A stretch of DNA of 64,000 nucleotides, taken from Bacillota bacterium. GTDB taxonomy: Bacteria; Bacillota_A; Clostridia; Lachnospirales; Lachnospiraceae. The notes under the pieces were generated by a model that was not told where the DNA came from, made no database searches, and was given only the letters and a program-made list of their open reading frames with translations. The stretch covers positions 152,953-216,952 of the forward strand of contig JAEYMU010000043.1 in NCBI GenBank assembly GCA_023407175.1, read 5' to 3'. Numbering within the stretch: the first letter of the stretch is position 1; each line of letters opens with the position of its first letter. The position numbers and the translations under genes were made by a program. Below are positions 43,682 to 51,957 of this stretch, in pieces.

Positions 43682-44897
43682 CTGTCTGTTCGATCCTCCA
43701 CTCACTATCCTGTATTGTTCTATACTCCCAGGCCGGTTCCTCAACCAGGATTCTGCCCTGTGCTATACAAGTATTATTCTCTATTGTTATTTTTACATTA
43801 TTTTCGGTTATTATAACCCCGTTCTCTGATAAACGTTTGAAATACCTGTCAAGCCTTGCCTGTGCGATTGCAGTTGCTTCCTCTTCGGAATATTTTTTCT
43901 TTGTCAATTTATATTCCCTTATGGTAATATCCCCGTAACGAAGCGGCAGATAAAAAGTATCTGTGACATGCACCGCATTTTCGTTTACAATTATATCATA
44001 ATAATCATAGGAATATCTAGGATTATATAAAAATAATTTTTTCCCGAACAGGATAAGATAAAAGCCCTTTTTATGCTTTCCGGTGAAGTCCCTGCGCTCA
44101 TAGTTTAAAGAAAAGCTCTCCTTATAATCATAATAGGATTTGCAGATAATATCCGCATCGGCGACCACCGGTTCATATCTTATAATTTCATCAAAATCCG
44201 ACTTGATGGTGAGAATACCGGAGACCAGGATATCCCCTTTTTTCACCACATCCCCTTCCCTGACCACGGGAGTTCCGGTTCTGGTTATGATTGATTTTAC
44301 AATTCCGTTCTTGGTGGCAACGATATGGCTTGGTTCAATCGCCGCTCCGGCAGGCGCCGGCATATTAGTCTCCGTAATCTTGATAATCAGCCTTGTTCCT
44401 TTGATTTCAGCGGAAACCCAGCCGATATCGGGATAGGCCAGTCTTATTTCCTCCTCGATTTCCTGACAGCCCACCCGGCTCTTTTGCACCCCGGTGTAGA
44501 TATGATTTTCATTTAAGAATTTCAGCATTGCCTCCGGCGTATATTTTGAACCGCCAAGGATGCTGATATCCCATATGTAGAGCGACATGATCCAGACCAA
44601 TACCGCACAGAGAATAAAGCCGAGAACGAAGCCTACCCGCTTTCGATACCGGTATCTGATGAAGGGAAAGCCGATTTTTAAAGTAATTCTCGGTATGATA
44701 CCCGTTTTCTTTGCAATCGGCCGCAGCTTTTTATAATTTTTGATGGAGATATGGAATTGATAATCCTCTTCCACTCGTTTCAGATCCCAGATATAGATTC
44801 TCTTGCTAAAGCATAGATTAATAAAGCGCTCCGGTGCGGTTCCGCGAATTCTCACACAGAGATAGCCGCAAAACCAGTTAACCAGCTTCATTAACAT
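43656..44897 (-). CDS. yqfD: Sporulation protein YqfD
   Basis: 413 residues, aligning with YqfD/SpoIV-type proteins: N-terminal 'WFCGYLCVRIRGTAPERFINLC', a single membrane segment ('VGFVLGFILCAVLVWIMSLY' region), then an extracytoplasmic domain with 'GVQKSRVGCQEIEEEIRLAYPDIGWVSAEIKGT' type sequence. It is conserved in endospore formers and expressed in the mother cell. SD GGGAGG precedes the ATG. It lies between yqfC and phoH, the order known from Bacillus. Confidence 0.9.
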   Translation of the reverse strand: MLMKLVNWFCGYLCVRIRGTAPERFINLCFSKRIYIWDLKRVEEDYQFHISIKNYKKLRPIAKKTGIIPRITLKIGFPFIRYRYRKRVGFVLGFILCAVLVWIMSLYIWDISILGGSKYTPEAMLKFLNENHIYTGVQKSRVGCQEIEEEIRLAYPDIGWVSAEIKGTRLIIKITETNMPAPAGAAIEPSHIVATKNGIVKSIITRTGTPVVREGDVVKKGDILVSGILTIKSDFDEIIRYEPVVADADIICKSYYDYKESFSLNYERRDFTGKHKKGFYLILFGKKLFLYNPRYSYDYYDIIVNENAVHVTDTFYLPLRYGDITIREYKLTKKKYSEEEATAIAQARLDRYFKRLSENGVIITENNVKITIENNTCIAQGRILVEEPAWEYRTIQDSEWRIEQTDEHNGDNH

Positions 44898-44966
44898 GAT
44901 ATTTACCTCCCGGAGGATAGAATAAAATCCATCTTTTGTGAAGTACCTATCAATCTATAAAATTAT

Positions 44967-45090
44967 TGTAACTGTTCAAAGCCAAACTCGAAAGCACTGC
45001 ATGTTTCCTCGTTGTGGCATATCCGCCAAATAAATTCATACAAAAATATGCCTATGAATGCAAGCATTCACTTGGCTCTGAACAGTTACA
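44967..45090. repeat. 124-bp intergenic element with 19-bp terminal inverted repeats
   Basis: TGTAACTGTTCAAAGCCAA (44967-44985) is complementary to 45072-45090 with one mismatch. A second small hairpin (TGAATGC/GCATTCA, 45055-45070) lies inside the right end. Non-coding and located between yqfD and yqfC. Looks like a MITE or REP-type element; no target duplication identified. Confidence 0.6.
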
Positions 45091-45092
45091 AA

Positions 45093-45458
45093 TTATTGAT
45101 AATAAATTGCCTGAATATGTCCGCTGATACGCATCTCATCCTCGGTAAAATATAGGATATTCAACTGCTTTCCTTCAATACAAACCTTGCAAATCTTTGT
45201 TTGAACCTTGATCACATCCCCATTGTATTCGATAATCCCCTTATAATTTTCCAGACGAAGCTCGTTCCTTCCCGTAACAGTTATTACCGGTGCTCCGGCA
45301 AGAACGTCTGCCGGGAGATAAATACGACTGGACAACGCCTCCAGATAGGTGGGTGACAGGCTTGATTTCATTTTCTTTTTCCGGCCAATTCCTTTATATA
45401 AGGTATCCTTATTCAATTTCTTGAACTTCTCATGGGATGATTTCAGGTGTTCCTTCAT
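45093..45458 (-). CDS. yqfC: YabP/YqfC-family sporulation protein
   Basis: 121 residues. The C-terminal ~90 match the YabP/YqfC family ('LSSRIYLPADVLAGAPVITVTGRNELRLENYKG' region, 'GHIQAIYY' end). The N-terminal ~30 residues are Lys-rich and not conserved. Start at 45458 has the SD GGGGGA; an internal ATG has none. It precedes yqfD as in Bacillus, but a repeat element separates the two here. The role is in forespore or mother-cell gene expression and coat assembly; the exact function is unknown. Confidence 0.85.
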   Translation of the reverse strand: MKEHLKSSHEKFKKLNKDTLYKGIGRKKKMKSSLSPTYLEALSSRIYLPADVLAGAPVITVTGRNELRLENYKGIIEYNGDVIKVQTKICKVCIEGKQLNILYFTEDEMRISGHIQAIYYQ

Positions 45459-45587
45459 AAAGTCCCCCTAAATCCTTAGCAGATACTGTTAATAATATAT
45501 GAAATTATCGGAATATGTAGACTATTTCAGAAGATTTAATCAGCAATAAACTTCCTCTCCGCGAGGTACGCATCCTGCCCCAAGGGC

Positions 45588-45624
45588 TTTTATGTCATAG
45601 GACGCAATTTCCTATGACATAAAA
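45588..45624. repeat. 15-bp-arm hairpin with GGACGCAATTTCC core
   Basis: TTTTATGTCATAGGA (45588-45602) pairs perfectly with 45610-45624, loop CGCAATT. The core GGACGCAATTTC recurs at 49076-49087 downstream of alaS, suggesting a dispersed repeat rather than only a local terminator. On the minus strand it directly follows the rpsU terminator. Confidence 0.5.
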
Positions 45625-45651
45625 AACTTCCAATGGCATACCACTGGAAGT
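45619..45651 (-). terminator. Rho-independent terminator of rpsU
   Basis: On the minus strand the stem ACTTCCAGTGG/CCATTGGAAGT (complement of 45626-45651) with a four-base loop is followed by TTTTTT. It lies 10 bases after the rpsU stop. Confidence 0.85.
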
Positions 45652-45661
45652 CTCTTTCAAA

Positions 45662-45835
45662 TTAATATTTACGTTTTCTGGCTGCTTCAGACTTTTTCTT
45701 ACGTCTTACGCTCGGCTTCTCATAATGCTCCCTCTTACGGATCTCCTGTTGGATACCAGCTTTCGCGCAGTTTCTTTTGAATCTGCGGAGAGCACTATCT
45801 AATGTTTCATTGTCTTTCACAATTACATTGGACAT
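45662..45835 (-). CDS. rpsU: 30S ribosomal protein S21
   Basis: 57 residues, the full length of S21: '[20 protein letters not shown]' at the start and a very basic C-terminus ('[14 protein letters not shown]'). The start ATG at 45835 was chosen from the family N-terminus; the upstream extension is non-coding. A consensus promoter lies at 45915-45943 and a terminator follows, so it is a monocistronic unit next to the yqf genes. Confidence 0.95.
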   Translation of the reverse strand: MSNVIVKDNETLDSALRRFKRNCAKAGIQQEIRKREHYEKPSVRRKKKSEAARKRKY

Positions 45836-45914
45836 AGTCTCACACCTAACCTCCCTCCAGTTGTGTATTGTGCGTAAACAACTGTTTGGGTATTTTTTGA
45901 ATAGCACTAAAAAG

Positions 45915-45943
45915 ATTATAGTATTGTAAAGCCCATTTGTCAA
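45915..45943 (-). promoter_or_regulatory. Consensus sigma-A promoter of rpsU
   Basis: On the minus strand: TTGACA (45943-45938), 17-base spacer, TATAAT (45920-45915). Both hexamers are perfect. This gives a leader of about 70 bases before rpsU. Confidence 0.85.
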
Positions 45944-45990
45944 TGTGGTTTATGAATTTTTTGTATAAATACAACGGCTGATGAGAATTC

Positions 45991-46506
45991 TTACCACAGC
46001 CACTTAAAATCCGGGTATTTAAAGATTGCCTTGCCTTCAATATTTTTAAACGGTACGAATTTGTTTGTCCAGAACCTTGCATCCAGGGAGGAACGTCTAT
46101 TATCTCCCATCATGAAATAATTGCCCTCCGGAATTTCATAGGGTCCGAAATCCCCGCTCCAGGACTCCTTGATATAATTCTCCGTCAAAGGCTCGCCGTT
46201 GATATAGACCACTCCGTCAATTCCTTCGATGGTCTCACCGGGCAGCCCGATAACTCTTTTAATATAATCCATCTCCGGCTCGTCAGGAGCAGGAAACACG
46301 ACAATATCTCCCCTCTCCGGCTTACTGAATAAATAAGCCAGACGCAGTACCTCAACCTTATCATTAATCATAAAGGTATTTTCCATGGATCCCGTCGGAG
46401 AACTTACCTTATAGAGAACAAATTTGTTAATCAAAAATGCCAGGGCAAATGCAATCACAATTACCATAGCCCAGCTTATTATTTCCTTTACCAGCTTATT
46501 ATTCAT
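45991..46506 (-). CDS. lepB: Type I signal peptidase
   Basis: 171 residues with one N-terminal membrane segment (about 10-30) and the Gram-positive SPase I boxes: Ser box 'SPTGSMENT' (catalytic Ser ~40), Lys box 'YIKRVIGLPGE' (Lys ~83) and 'GDNRRSSLDAR'. It cleaves signal peptides of secreted proteins outside the membrane. ATG at 46506 is preceded by AGGAGAG; the in-frame ATG at 46512 is too close to that SD. It follows the sigma / anti-sigma-signal-peptidase pair on the same strand by about 145 bases and could belong to that operon. Confidence 0.9.
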   Translation of the reverse strand: MNNKLVKEIISWAMVIVIAFALAFLINKFVLYKVSSPTGSMENTFMINDKVEVLRLAYLFSKPERGDIVVFPAPDEPEMDYIKRVIGLPGETIEGIDGVVYINGEPLTENYIKESWSGDFGPYEIPEGNYFMMGDNRRSSLDARFWTNKFVPFKNIEGKAIFKYPDFKWLW

Positions 46507-46610
46507 AGCCATCTCTCCTGTTCTTAATCCTAATTCTTATCTACAGCCGTATGCCTCCCAGCATTTATACCGTATTTTGCTCCGGTTCGTTTACTGCCGC
46601 AGCCTGACGA

Positions 46611-46653
46611 TAGTACTGTATTGCATCACCAAAACTTATGCAGCACAGTACTA
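46611..46653. repeat. TAGTACTG-type inverted repeat at a gene 3' end
   Basis: TAGTACTGTATTGC (46611-46624) pairs with 46640-46653 in 12 of 14 positions. It begins exactly at the TAG stop codon of the gene at 46651. Similar TAGTACTG-type sequence follows hisG (56151-56164) and, more loosely, the BofC-like gene (37131-37140). Confidence 0.5.
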
Positions 46654-47448
46654 GTCACGGGTAGAAGCACTGCTTACCTGTAAAAAAATATCAGGTATGA
46701 ATTTACATATTACCTTTCCTGTGATTTCCTCCCTGCTTATATTACCGCAGATCAGAAATCTACTGTCCGTAGAGTTATCCAGATTATCACCAAGAACAAA
46801 GTATTCATCCTCGCCTAATACCACTGGATAGGTCACATCTCCCCGGTCTTTAATAACACCGCTGACTTGCTTAATATTTGCAGGTTCTCCATTAATTATA
46901 AGCTCTTGACCGCTTATGTCAACTGTATCTCCAGGCAGGCCGACAATTCGTTTCATATAAATGCTGTTATTATAGCGGTAGAATACAACGTCGCCCCTCT
47001 TTGGAGAAGAAATCAAATAGGCCAGCTTATTAACAATAACGTTCTTACCGGCGGGGTAACTGGGCTCCATGCTGTTTCCAATTACAAACCCCGTCGCAAA
47101 TATCCGTGTCATAAGGAAATAGAGTAATACCAACGTCGCGGCAATCCCGTAAATTATTTTTCGCCTTCTGTTTCTCATTCGCGAAGCAATTTTCTTCATT
47201 CGAAGGGCGTCCTCTTCCTCGGAGGAATTTATTATAGCTGCTTCATCGTCCGTTGCCGGGGCAGCAGATAAAGAGCCGCTTTCCCGCCGCATTTGCTCGA
47301 CAACAGTCCTACATTCCGGGCAGACGGCCAGATGCTCCTCTACAAACTCCCTGCTTTCCTTGCTTAAGGCATCATCCTGATAAAGCGGAAGCAAATCCTT
47401 AACCACACAACACTTTTGCCTTGCAAGCTTCTTATCCGTTTCTTCCAA
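46651..47448 (-). CDS. Zinc-finger anti-sigma domain fused to type I signal peptidase
   Basis: 265 residues. Residues ~13-50 form a ZAS/zf-HC2 anti-sigma domain: Cys13/14, then H-x3-C-x2-C (His39, Cys43, Cys46 in 'HLAVCPEC'). A charged linker leads to one membrane segment (~98-114). The outside part is a complete SPase I catalytic domain: 'GNSMEP' (Ser126), 'YMKRIVGLPGD' (Lys166), 'LGDNLDNSTDSR' (219-230). The gene starts with TTG at 47448 (SD GGAGG nine bases upstream) and overlaps the ECF sigma gene by 17 bases, the usual coupling of sigma and anti-sigma. Expected topology: anti-sigma inside, peptidase outside. Known: each domain. Inferred: the peptidase half senses or acts on secretion load to control the sigma factor. 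Confidence 0.85.
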   Translation of the reverse strand: MEETDKKLARQKCCVVKDLLPLYQDDALSKESREFVEEHLAVCPECRTVVEQMRRESGSLSAAPATDDEAAIINSSEEEDALRMKKIASRMRNRRRKIIYGIAATLVLLYFLMTRIFATGFVIGNSMEPSYPAGKNVIVNKLAYLISSPKRGDVVFYRYNNSIYMKRIVGLPGDTVDISGQELIINGEPANIKQVSGVIKDRGDVTYPVVLGEDEYFVLGDNLDNSTDSRFLICGNISREEITGKVICKFIPDIFLQVSSASTRD

Positions 47449-47953
47449 AATGCAGCACCTCCATTTCCTTTTTCAGCATCTCTCTGCCGCGATGATAGAT
47501 GACCTTGGCGGAATTCTCACTGATTTTCAGCATTTTGCCAATCTGTGCAAAATGCAGCTCAAGATATAAGCGGTAGATCAATACATCCTGATACTTCGGC
47601 TTCAGCTTACGGATGCATTGCAGCAACAGCCTTGAAAATTCTTTGTCCACCAGGTATTCCTCCACGGACTTACAGGGCTCCGGAATTTGAACTTCCTGAA
47701 ACTCCTCCTCATCCATGCTTATATGAATTGGATTCTTCCGGTAGTACTTAAAGCAGGTGTTCTTGGCTATCTGAAAAATCCACGTTTTTATCCCACATTC
47801 TCCGCGGTATTTATGTAAGGATAAAAATGTCTGGTACAGGGTTTCCTGCGTCAGCTCCTCTGCCAAATCCTTTCGATAACCGGTCAGCTTTAGGAGGAAG
47901 AAATAGATTTCCTTATGATACTTTTCGTATATTTCCTGAAAATTCTCATTCAC
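47432..47953 (-). CDS. ECF-type RNA polymerase sigma factor
   Basis: About 173 residues. Region 2 is seen in 'YRKDLAEELTQETLYQTFLSLHKYRGECGIKTWIFQIAKN' type sequence and region 4 in 'KPKYQDVLIYRLYLELHFAQIGKMLKISENSAKVIYHRGRE'. There is no region 1.1 or 3, as expected for the extracytoplasmic-function group. I place the start at GTG 47953, eight bases after AGGAGG; the in-frame GTG at 47974 lies upstream of that SD. The downstream overlapping gene carries the anti-sigma domain. A TGTAACC sequence at 48081-48075 could be an ECF-type -35 for autoregulation, but the -10 is unclear. Confidence 0.9.
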   Translation of the reverse strand: MNENFQEIYEKYHKEIYFFLLKLTGYRKDLAEELTQETLYQTFLSLHKYRGECGIKTWIFQIAKNTCFKYYRKNPIHISMDEEEFQEVQIPEPCKSVEEYLVDKEFSRLLLQCIRKLKPKYQDVLIYRLYLELHFAQIGKMLKISENSAKVIYHRGREMLKKEMEVLHFGRNG

Positions 47954-48188
47954 TTTCTGCACCTCCTGCGGCACACAAATTTCCCTGCACGCCCTAGTCC
48001 GTATCCCATGCTATCTACTTCTATCGGATGAAATATTGACTTCGCATGTAGTTTAGTACCGTATCCGGTAAAAAGGTTACAAATTTCATAAAATTATTTT
48101 TTTAATTTTTTCCTATATCGCTTTCCCATTGTTATTCATAAGACTTACGCCATGCCAAGGAATACCTGGAATTATAAGTCTCCCTCTC

Positions 48189-48998
48189 TCATATAATATT
48201 GATTTCAAGTCCAACACCTACTTCGTGTATTGGAATAAAACGGTCTATTTCAGCTTTTACTTTAAAAGATACGCAGTGGCACGGGTAAAGGTCTGCAATA
48301 TTATTATCAATAAAGTATTGAATGGTGGATTTTAATCTTGTGTCAATATCAAACAAATGAAATCCTCCAATTATTCCCAAAACATTATGATTATTGCACA
48401 CCTCTTTTGCATATTCAATGATATTGCAGATACCGCTATGGGAGCAGCCGGTTATTATAAAAATACCGTTCCTGCCGTTATAGACTAATGCCGAATCATC
48501 GAGAACATAATCATCGCAGAAAACGTCGCCGGCTTTTTGCTTACCTATTGCTTCCCGTGCTTCAAACGAATGAAGCTCCGGTATCTCCCCCAGATAAATC
48601 ATATTTTCACTTATAGATACCGGAAGCTTCGAGAACGTCAAATTGCATATTGTATTAATTTGGGCATTATGCATATCAAACCCGATATTTTCTTCCCCGA
48701 ATCTTTTTTCATGAAAGACATCCGGATGGGCAACAAGCCCGACCCTGGATAAATTATATTGGCTGCTTAAGAACTTAAACCCGCCTGTGTGGTCATTATG
48801 ACCATGCGAAAACACCACCTTAGAAATTTTATCCAGATCAATATGAAGTGCCTTTGCATTTCGAATAAACACATCGGAATACCCGGTATCAAATAATACT
48901 TTCTCATCACCATCCTCTATATAGTAGCTGACGGCGGGTTCACCCAAATAATATTGATCTATATAAGTATTGTTATCTGTCAGGACCGTAAGTTTCAT
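48189..48998 (-). CDS. MBL-fold metallo-hydrolase (COG1237-like)
   Basis: 269 residues. The metallo-beta-lactamase signature H-x-H-x-D-H is in 'SHGHNDHTGG', with further ligands in 'TGCSHSGICNI' and 'GGFHLF'. Overall it resembles the COG1237 hydrolase group, which includes enzymes annotated for methanopterin-type biosynthesis in archaea; the bacterial substrate is unknown. ATG at 48998 has SD GGGAGG. It is a single gene between alaS and the sigma operon. The 230 bases to its left, up to the sigma start, hold the sigma promoter region and no gene. Confidence 0.8.
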   Translation of the reverse strand: MKLTVLTDNNTYIDQYYLGEPAVSYYIEDGDEKVLFDTGYSDVFIRNAKALHIDLDKISKVVFSHGHNDHTGGFKFLSSQYNLSRVGLVAHPDVFHEKRFGEENIGFDMHNAQINTICNLTFSKLPVSISENMIYLGEIPELHSFEAREAIGKQKAGDVFCDDYVLDDSALVYNGRNGIFIITGCSHSGICNIIEYAKEVCNNHNVLGIIGGFHLFDIDTRLKSTIQYFIDNNIADLYPCHCVSFKVKAEIDRFIPIHEVGVGLEINII

Positions 48999-49075
48999 GT
49001 CATCCCTCCCAATTAGCACACCAAGTTTCATCAGGCGTAATCCAAATACAGCAGCTGTACGATTTTAACTTTACA

Positions 49076-49145
49076 GGACGCAATTTCTTATAAAAGTAAG
49101 AAAGAGGCCGCCTTCCACAAAACGGTTGAAAATTCTTCCGTTTTG
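49076..49145. repeat. Intergenic repeats downstream of alaS
   Basis: 49076-49087 repeats the GGACGCAATTTC core of the hairpin at 45588-45624. A separate hairpin, CAAAACGG/CCGTTTTG (49118-49125 and 49138-49145), follows. The 263 bases between the MBL gene start and the alaS stop contain no open reading frame I would accept. Confidence 0.45.
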
Positions 49146-49261
49146 CTGAAAACAGCCTGCTCTCTCAAAGTCCTCCCTGAAATAATTCAAATCACAGGAT
49201 TTTCGTGCCTATTCATATTAAGCCATTACATCATTCCGTTATTAATGAACAATGCAGGGTA

Positions 49262-51904
49262 TTATTTTAACTGTGACTCCAGAGCAGTCTTTGCCCTTGT
49301 TATAGCCGCATCAATGCCTGCCGCATTCTTACCGCCTGCCTGAGCCATGTTCGGCCTTCCGCCTCCGCCGCCTCCAACCAGTGCGGCCAGCTCCTTCACC
49401 AGATTACCTGCATGGGCGCCCTGCTTCATGGCTGCGTCGGTTGCCATAGCGAGCAAATTCACCTTATCGGGAGCCGTAGCGGAAGCGAGAATAATAACAC
49501 CCTCTCCCAGCTTATCCTTTAGCTGGTCACCCAGATTACGAAGCTCGTTCATATCGACCTCGGGAATCTTGACTGCAAGCAATTTCACACCCTTAACCTC
49601 TGTTACCTGGTTCATGACATCACCGAGGGCGTTGTTCGCCAGCTTGCTCTTTAACTTCTCATTCTCCGATTTTAAGGCCTTGATTTCCTCAAGATAGCCT
49701 TCAATCTTTGCCGTAAGCTGTGCGGGCTCGGTTTTTGCCGCCTTGGCAGCATTCAAAAGCTCATTTTCCAGCTCCTTATAATAAGCCAATACGCCGTTGC
49801 CGGTCAGGGCCTCGATTCTTCTGACTCCCGCTGCAATACCGGTCTCGGACAAAATCTTGAATACGGAGATAACTCCGGTATTATTTACATGAGTACCGCC
49901 GCAAAGCTCCTTCGAGAAATCTCCCATAGCTACGACACGTACATCACTCGCATATTTCTCACCGAATAATGCCATGGCACCTTCCTTCTTGGCATCCTCG
50001 ATATTCATTACCTTTGTAACAACCGGCAGACTTTCTGCAATCTTCTCATTGACCAAGGCTTCTACCTTAGCCAGCTCCTCTGGTGTCAAAGCGGAAAAAT
50101 GGGTAAAGTCAAAGCGAAGCCTGTCTTCACTTACCATGGAGCCTGCCTGCTCTACATGCGTTCCGAGCACGCTGCGAAGTGCCTTCTGAAGGAGATGTGT
50201 CGCACTGTGATTCTTGCAGGTTGCGGCTCTGCGTACTTCGTTAACTGAAAGCTTAACCCTGTCCTTTACCTTGAAAATACCCTTGGTTACGGTGCCGATA
50301 TGGCCAATCTTGCCGCCCTGCAGCTTAATGGTATCCTCAACCTCAAATTCCGCATCTTCTGTGGATATACTTCCGGTATCTCCGGCCTGTCCGCCCATCG
50401 TAGCATAGAAGGGGGTTTCCTCTACAAGAATGGTACCCTTCTGTCCTGCGATCAGTTCCTCGGTAAGCTCTGTCTCTGTTGTTAATACTGTGATAACGGA
50501 CTCATAGGATAAATGATCGTAACCGGTAAAGGTTGAGGTAATACCGGGATCAATCTGCTGGTATACGGTTTCCTCCGCTCCCATGTAGTTTGTCGTACCT
50601 CTTGCGCTTCTGGCGGTTATCCTCTGAACCTCCATTGCCTCCTTAAAGCCCTTTTCGTCTACCTCAAAGCCCTTTTCCTCCAGGATTTCCTTGGTTAAAT
50701 CCACAGGAAAGCCATAGGTATCATAGAGCTTAAAGACCTCCTCTCCGGCCAGGAGCTTTGAGCCTTTTTGTGAAAGCTCCTTCTCCATCTCGGCAAGAAT
50801 GCTAAGTCCCTGATCTATTGTCTTATTGAATTTGTCTTCCTCAATCGTAAGAAGCTTAAGAATATATTCCTTCTTCTCCTCCAGCTCCGGATAACCGTCC
50901 CTGGATTCTGCAATAACCACCTTGGATAATTCCGCTAAAAAGCTTCCCTGAATACCCAGCAGTCTTCCGTGTCTGGCGGCGCGGCGAAGGAGTCTGCGGA
51001 ATACATAGCCCCTGCCTTCGTTAGAAGGAATGATACCGTCGGAGGCCATAAAGGTTACCGAACGGATGTGATCAGTAATCAAACGGATAGAGACATCCTT
51101 ATTCGCATCCTTCTGATACTCTGCCTTTGCAATCTGGCATACCTTGTCACGGGTTGCTTTGATTGTATCAATATCGAAGATGGAGCTTACATCCTGAACC
51201 ACGGTAGCAAGCCGCTCAAGGCCCATACCGGTATCAATATTTTTATTCTCCAGCTCAGTGTAATTGCCGTTGCCGTCGCCGTTAAACTGGGTAAATACAT
51301 TATTCCATACCTCGATGTAACGGTCACAGTCACAGCCTACGGTACAGCCTTCCTTGCCGCAGCCGTACTTCTCTCCACGGTCATAGTAAATCTCAGAACA
51401 GGGGCCGCAGGGACCTGCGCCGTGCTCCCAGAAATTATCCTCCTTGCCAAAGCGGAAGATACGGTCACCGGGGATTCCAATTTCTTTATTCCAAATATCA
51501 AAGGCCTCATCATCGTCCTTATATACGGAGGGATACAAACGGTTCTTATCAAGCCCAACCACTTCGGTTAGGAATTCCCAGGACCAGGCAATCGCTTCAT
51601 GCTTAAAATAATCTCCAAAAGAGAAATTACCAAGCATCTCAAAGAAGGTACCATGTCTTGCCGTCTTACCCACATTTTCAATATCACCGGTACGGATACA
51701 TTTCTGGCAGGTGGTCACCCTCTTTCTCGGAGGAAGCTCCTGCCCGGTAAAATAGGGCTTTAAGGGTGCCATACCCGAATTAATCAATAACAAGCTGTTG
51801 TCGTTATGAGGTATCAGCGAAAAGCTCTTTAATGCCAAATGTCCCTTGCTTTCAAAGAATTCAAGAAACATTTTCCGTAGTTCGTTCACACCGTATACTT
51901 GCAC
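49262..51904 (-). CDS. alaS: Alanyl-tRNA synthetase
   Basis: 880 residues, full length. Class II catalytic core at the N-terminus ('LRKMFLEFFESKGHL', 'GMAPLKPYFTGQELPPRKR', 'NFWEHGAGPCGPCSEI'), editing domain with 'HSATHLLQKALR' and the C-x3-H site 'CGGTHVNNTG', and a C-terminal C-Ala domain. It charges tRNA-Ala and deacylates mischarged Ser/Gly. GTG start with SD GGAGG. It begins 53 bases after the his operon; no T-box leader fits in that space. Confidence 0.97.
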   Translation of the reverse strand: MQVYGVNELRKMFLEFFESKGHLALKSFSLIPHNDNSLLLINSGMAPLKPYFTGQELPPRKRVTTCQKCIRTGDIENVGKTARHGTFFEMLGNFSFGDYFKHEAIAWSWEFLTEVVGLDKNRLYPSVYKDDDEAFDIWNKEIGIPGDRIFRFGKEDNFWEHGAGPCGPCSEIYYDRGEKYGCGKEGCTVGCDCDRYIEVWNNVFTQFNGDGNGNYTELENKNIDTGMGLERLATVVQDVSSIFDIDTIKATRDKVCQIAKAEYQKDANKDVSIRLITDHIRSVTFMASDGIIPSNEGRGYVFRRLLRRAARHGRLLGIQGSFLAELSKVVIAESRDGYPELEEKKEYILKLLTIEEDKFNKTIDQGLSILAEMEKELSQKGSKLLAGEEVFKLYDTYGFPVDLTKEILEEKGFEVDEKGFKEAMEVQRITARSARGTTNYMGAEETVYQQIDPGITSTFTGYDHLSYESVITVLTTETELTEELIAGQKGTILVEETPFYATMGGQAGDTGSISTEDAEFEVEDTIKLQGGKIGHIGTVTKGIFKVKDRVKLSVNEVRRAATCKNHSATHLLQKALRSVLGTHVEQAGSMVSEDRLRFDFTHFSALTPEELAKVEALVNEKIAESLPVVTKVMNIEDAKKEGAMALFGEKYASDVRVVAMGDFSKELCGGTHVNNTGVISVFKILSETGIAAGVRRIEALTGNGVLAYYKELENELLNAAKAAKTEPAQLTAKIEGYLEEIKALKSENEKLKSKLANNALGDVMNQVTEVKGVKLLAVKIPEVDMNELRNLGDQLKDKLGEGVIILASATAPDKVNLLAMATDAAMKQGAHAGNLVKELAALVGGGGGGRPNMAQAGGKNAAGIDAAITRAKTALESQLK

Positions 51905-51957
51905 GTTAGTTGCCTCCTATAATCAAATAAGTATAAGTTTAAAAATATTTTGCATAA

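Noticed and set aside
46651..47448. The anti-sigma/SPase fusion as a frameshift or assembly artefact joining two genes
   Set aside because: The frame is continuous over 265 codons, the linker and the membrane helix are in natural positions, and the 17-base overlap with the sigma gene is typical of an anti-sigma gene.
50969..51571. 200-codon plus-strand frame inside alaS
   Set aside because: Antisense shadow of a conserved synthetase region; no SD.
51905..51957. T-box riboswitch upstream of alaS
   Set aside because: Only 53 bases separate alaS from the his operon, too short for a T-box, and no specifier or antiterminator sequence is visible.
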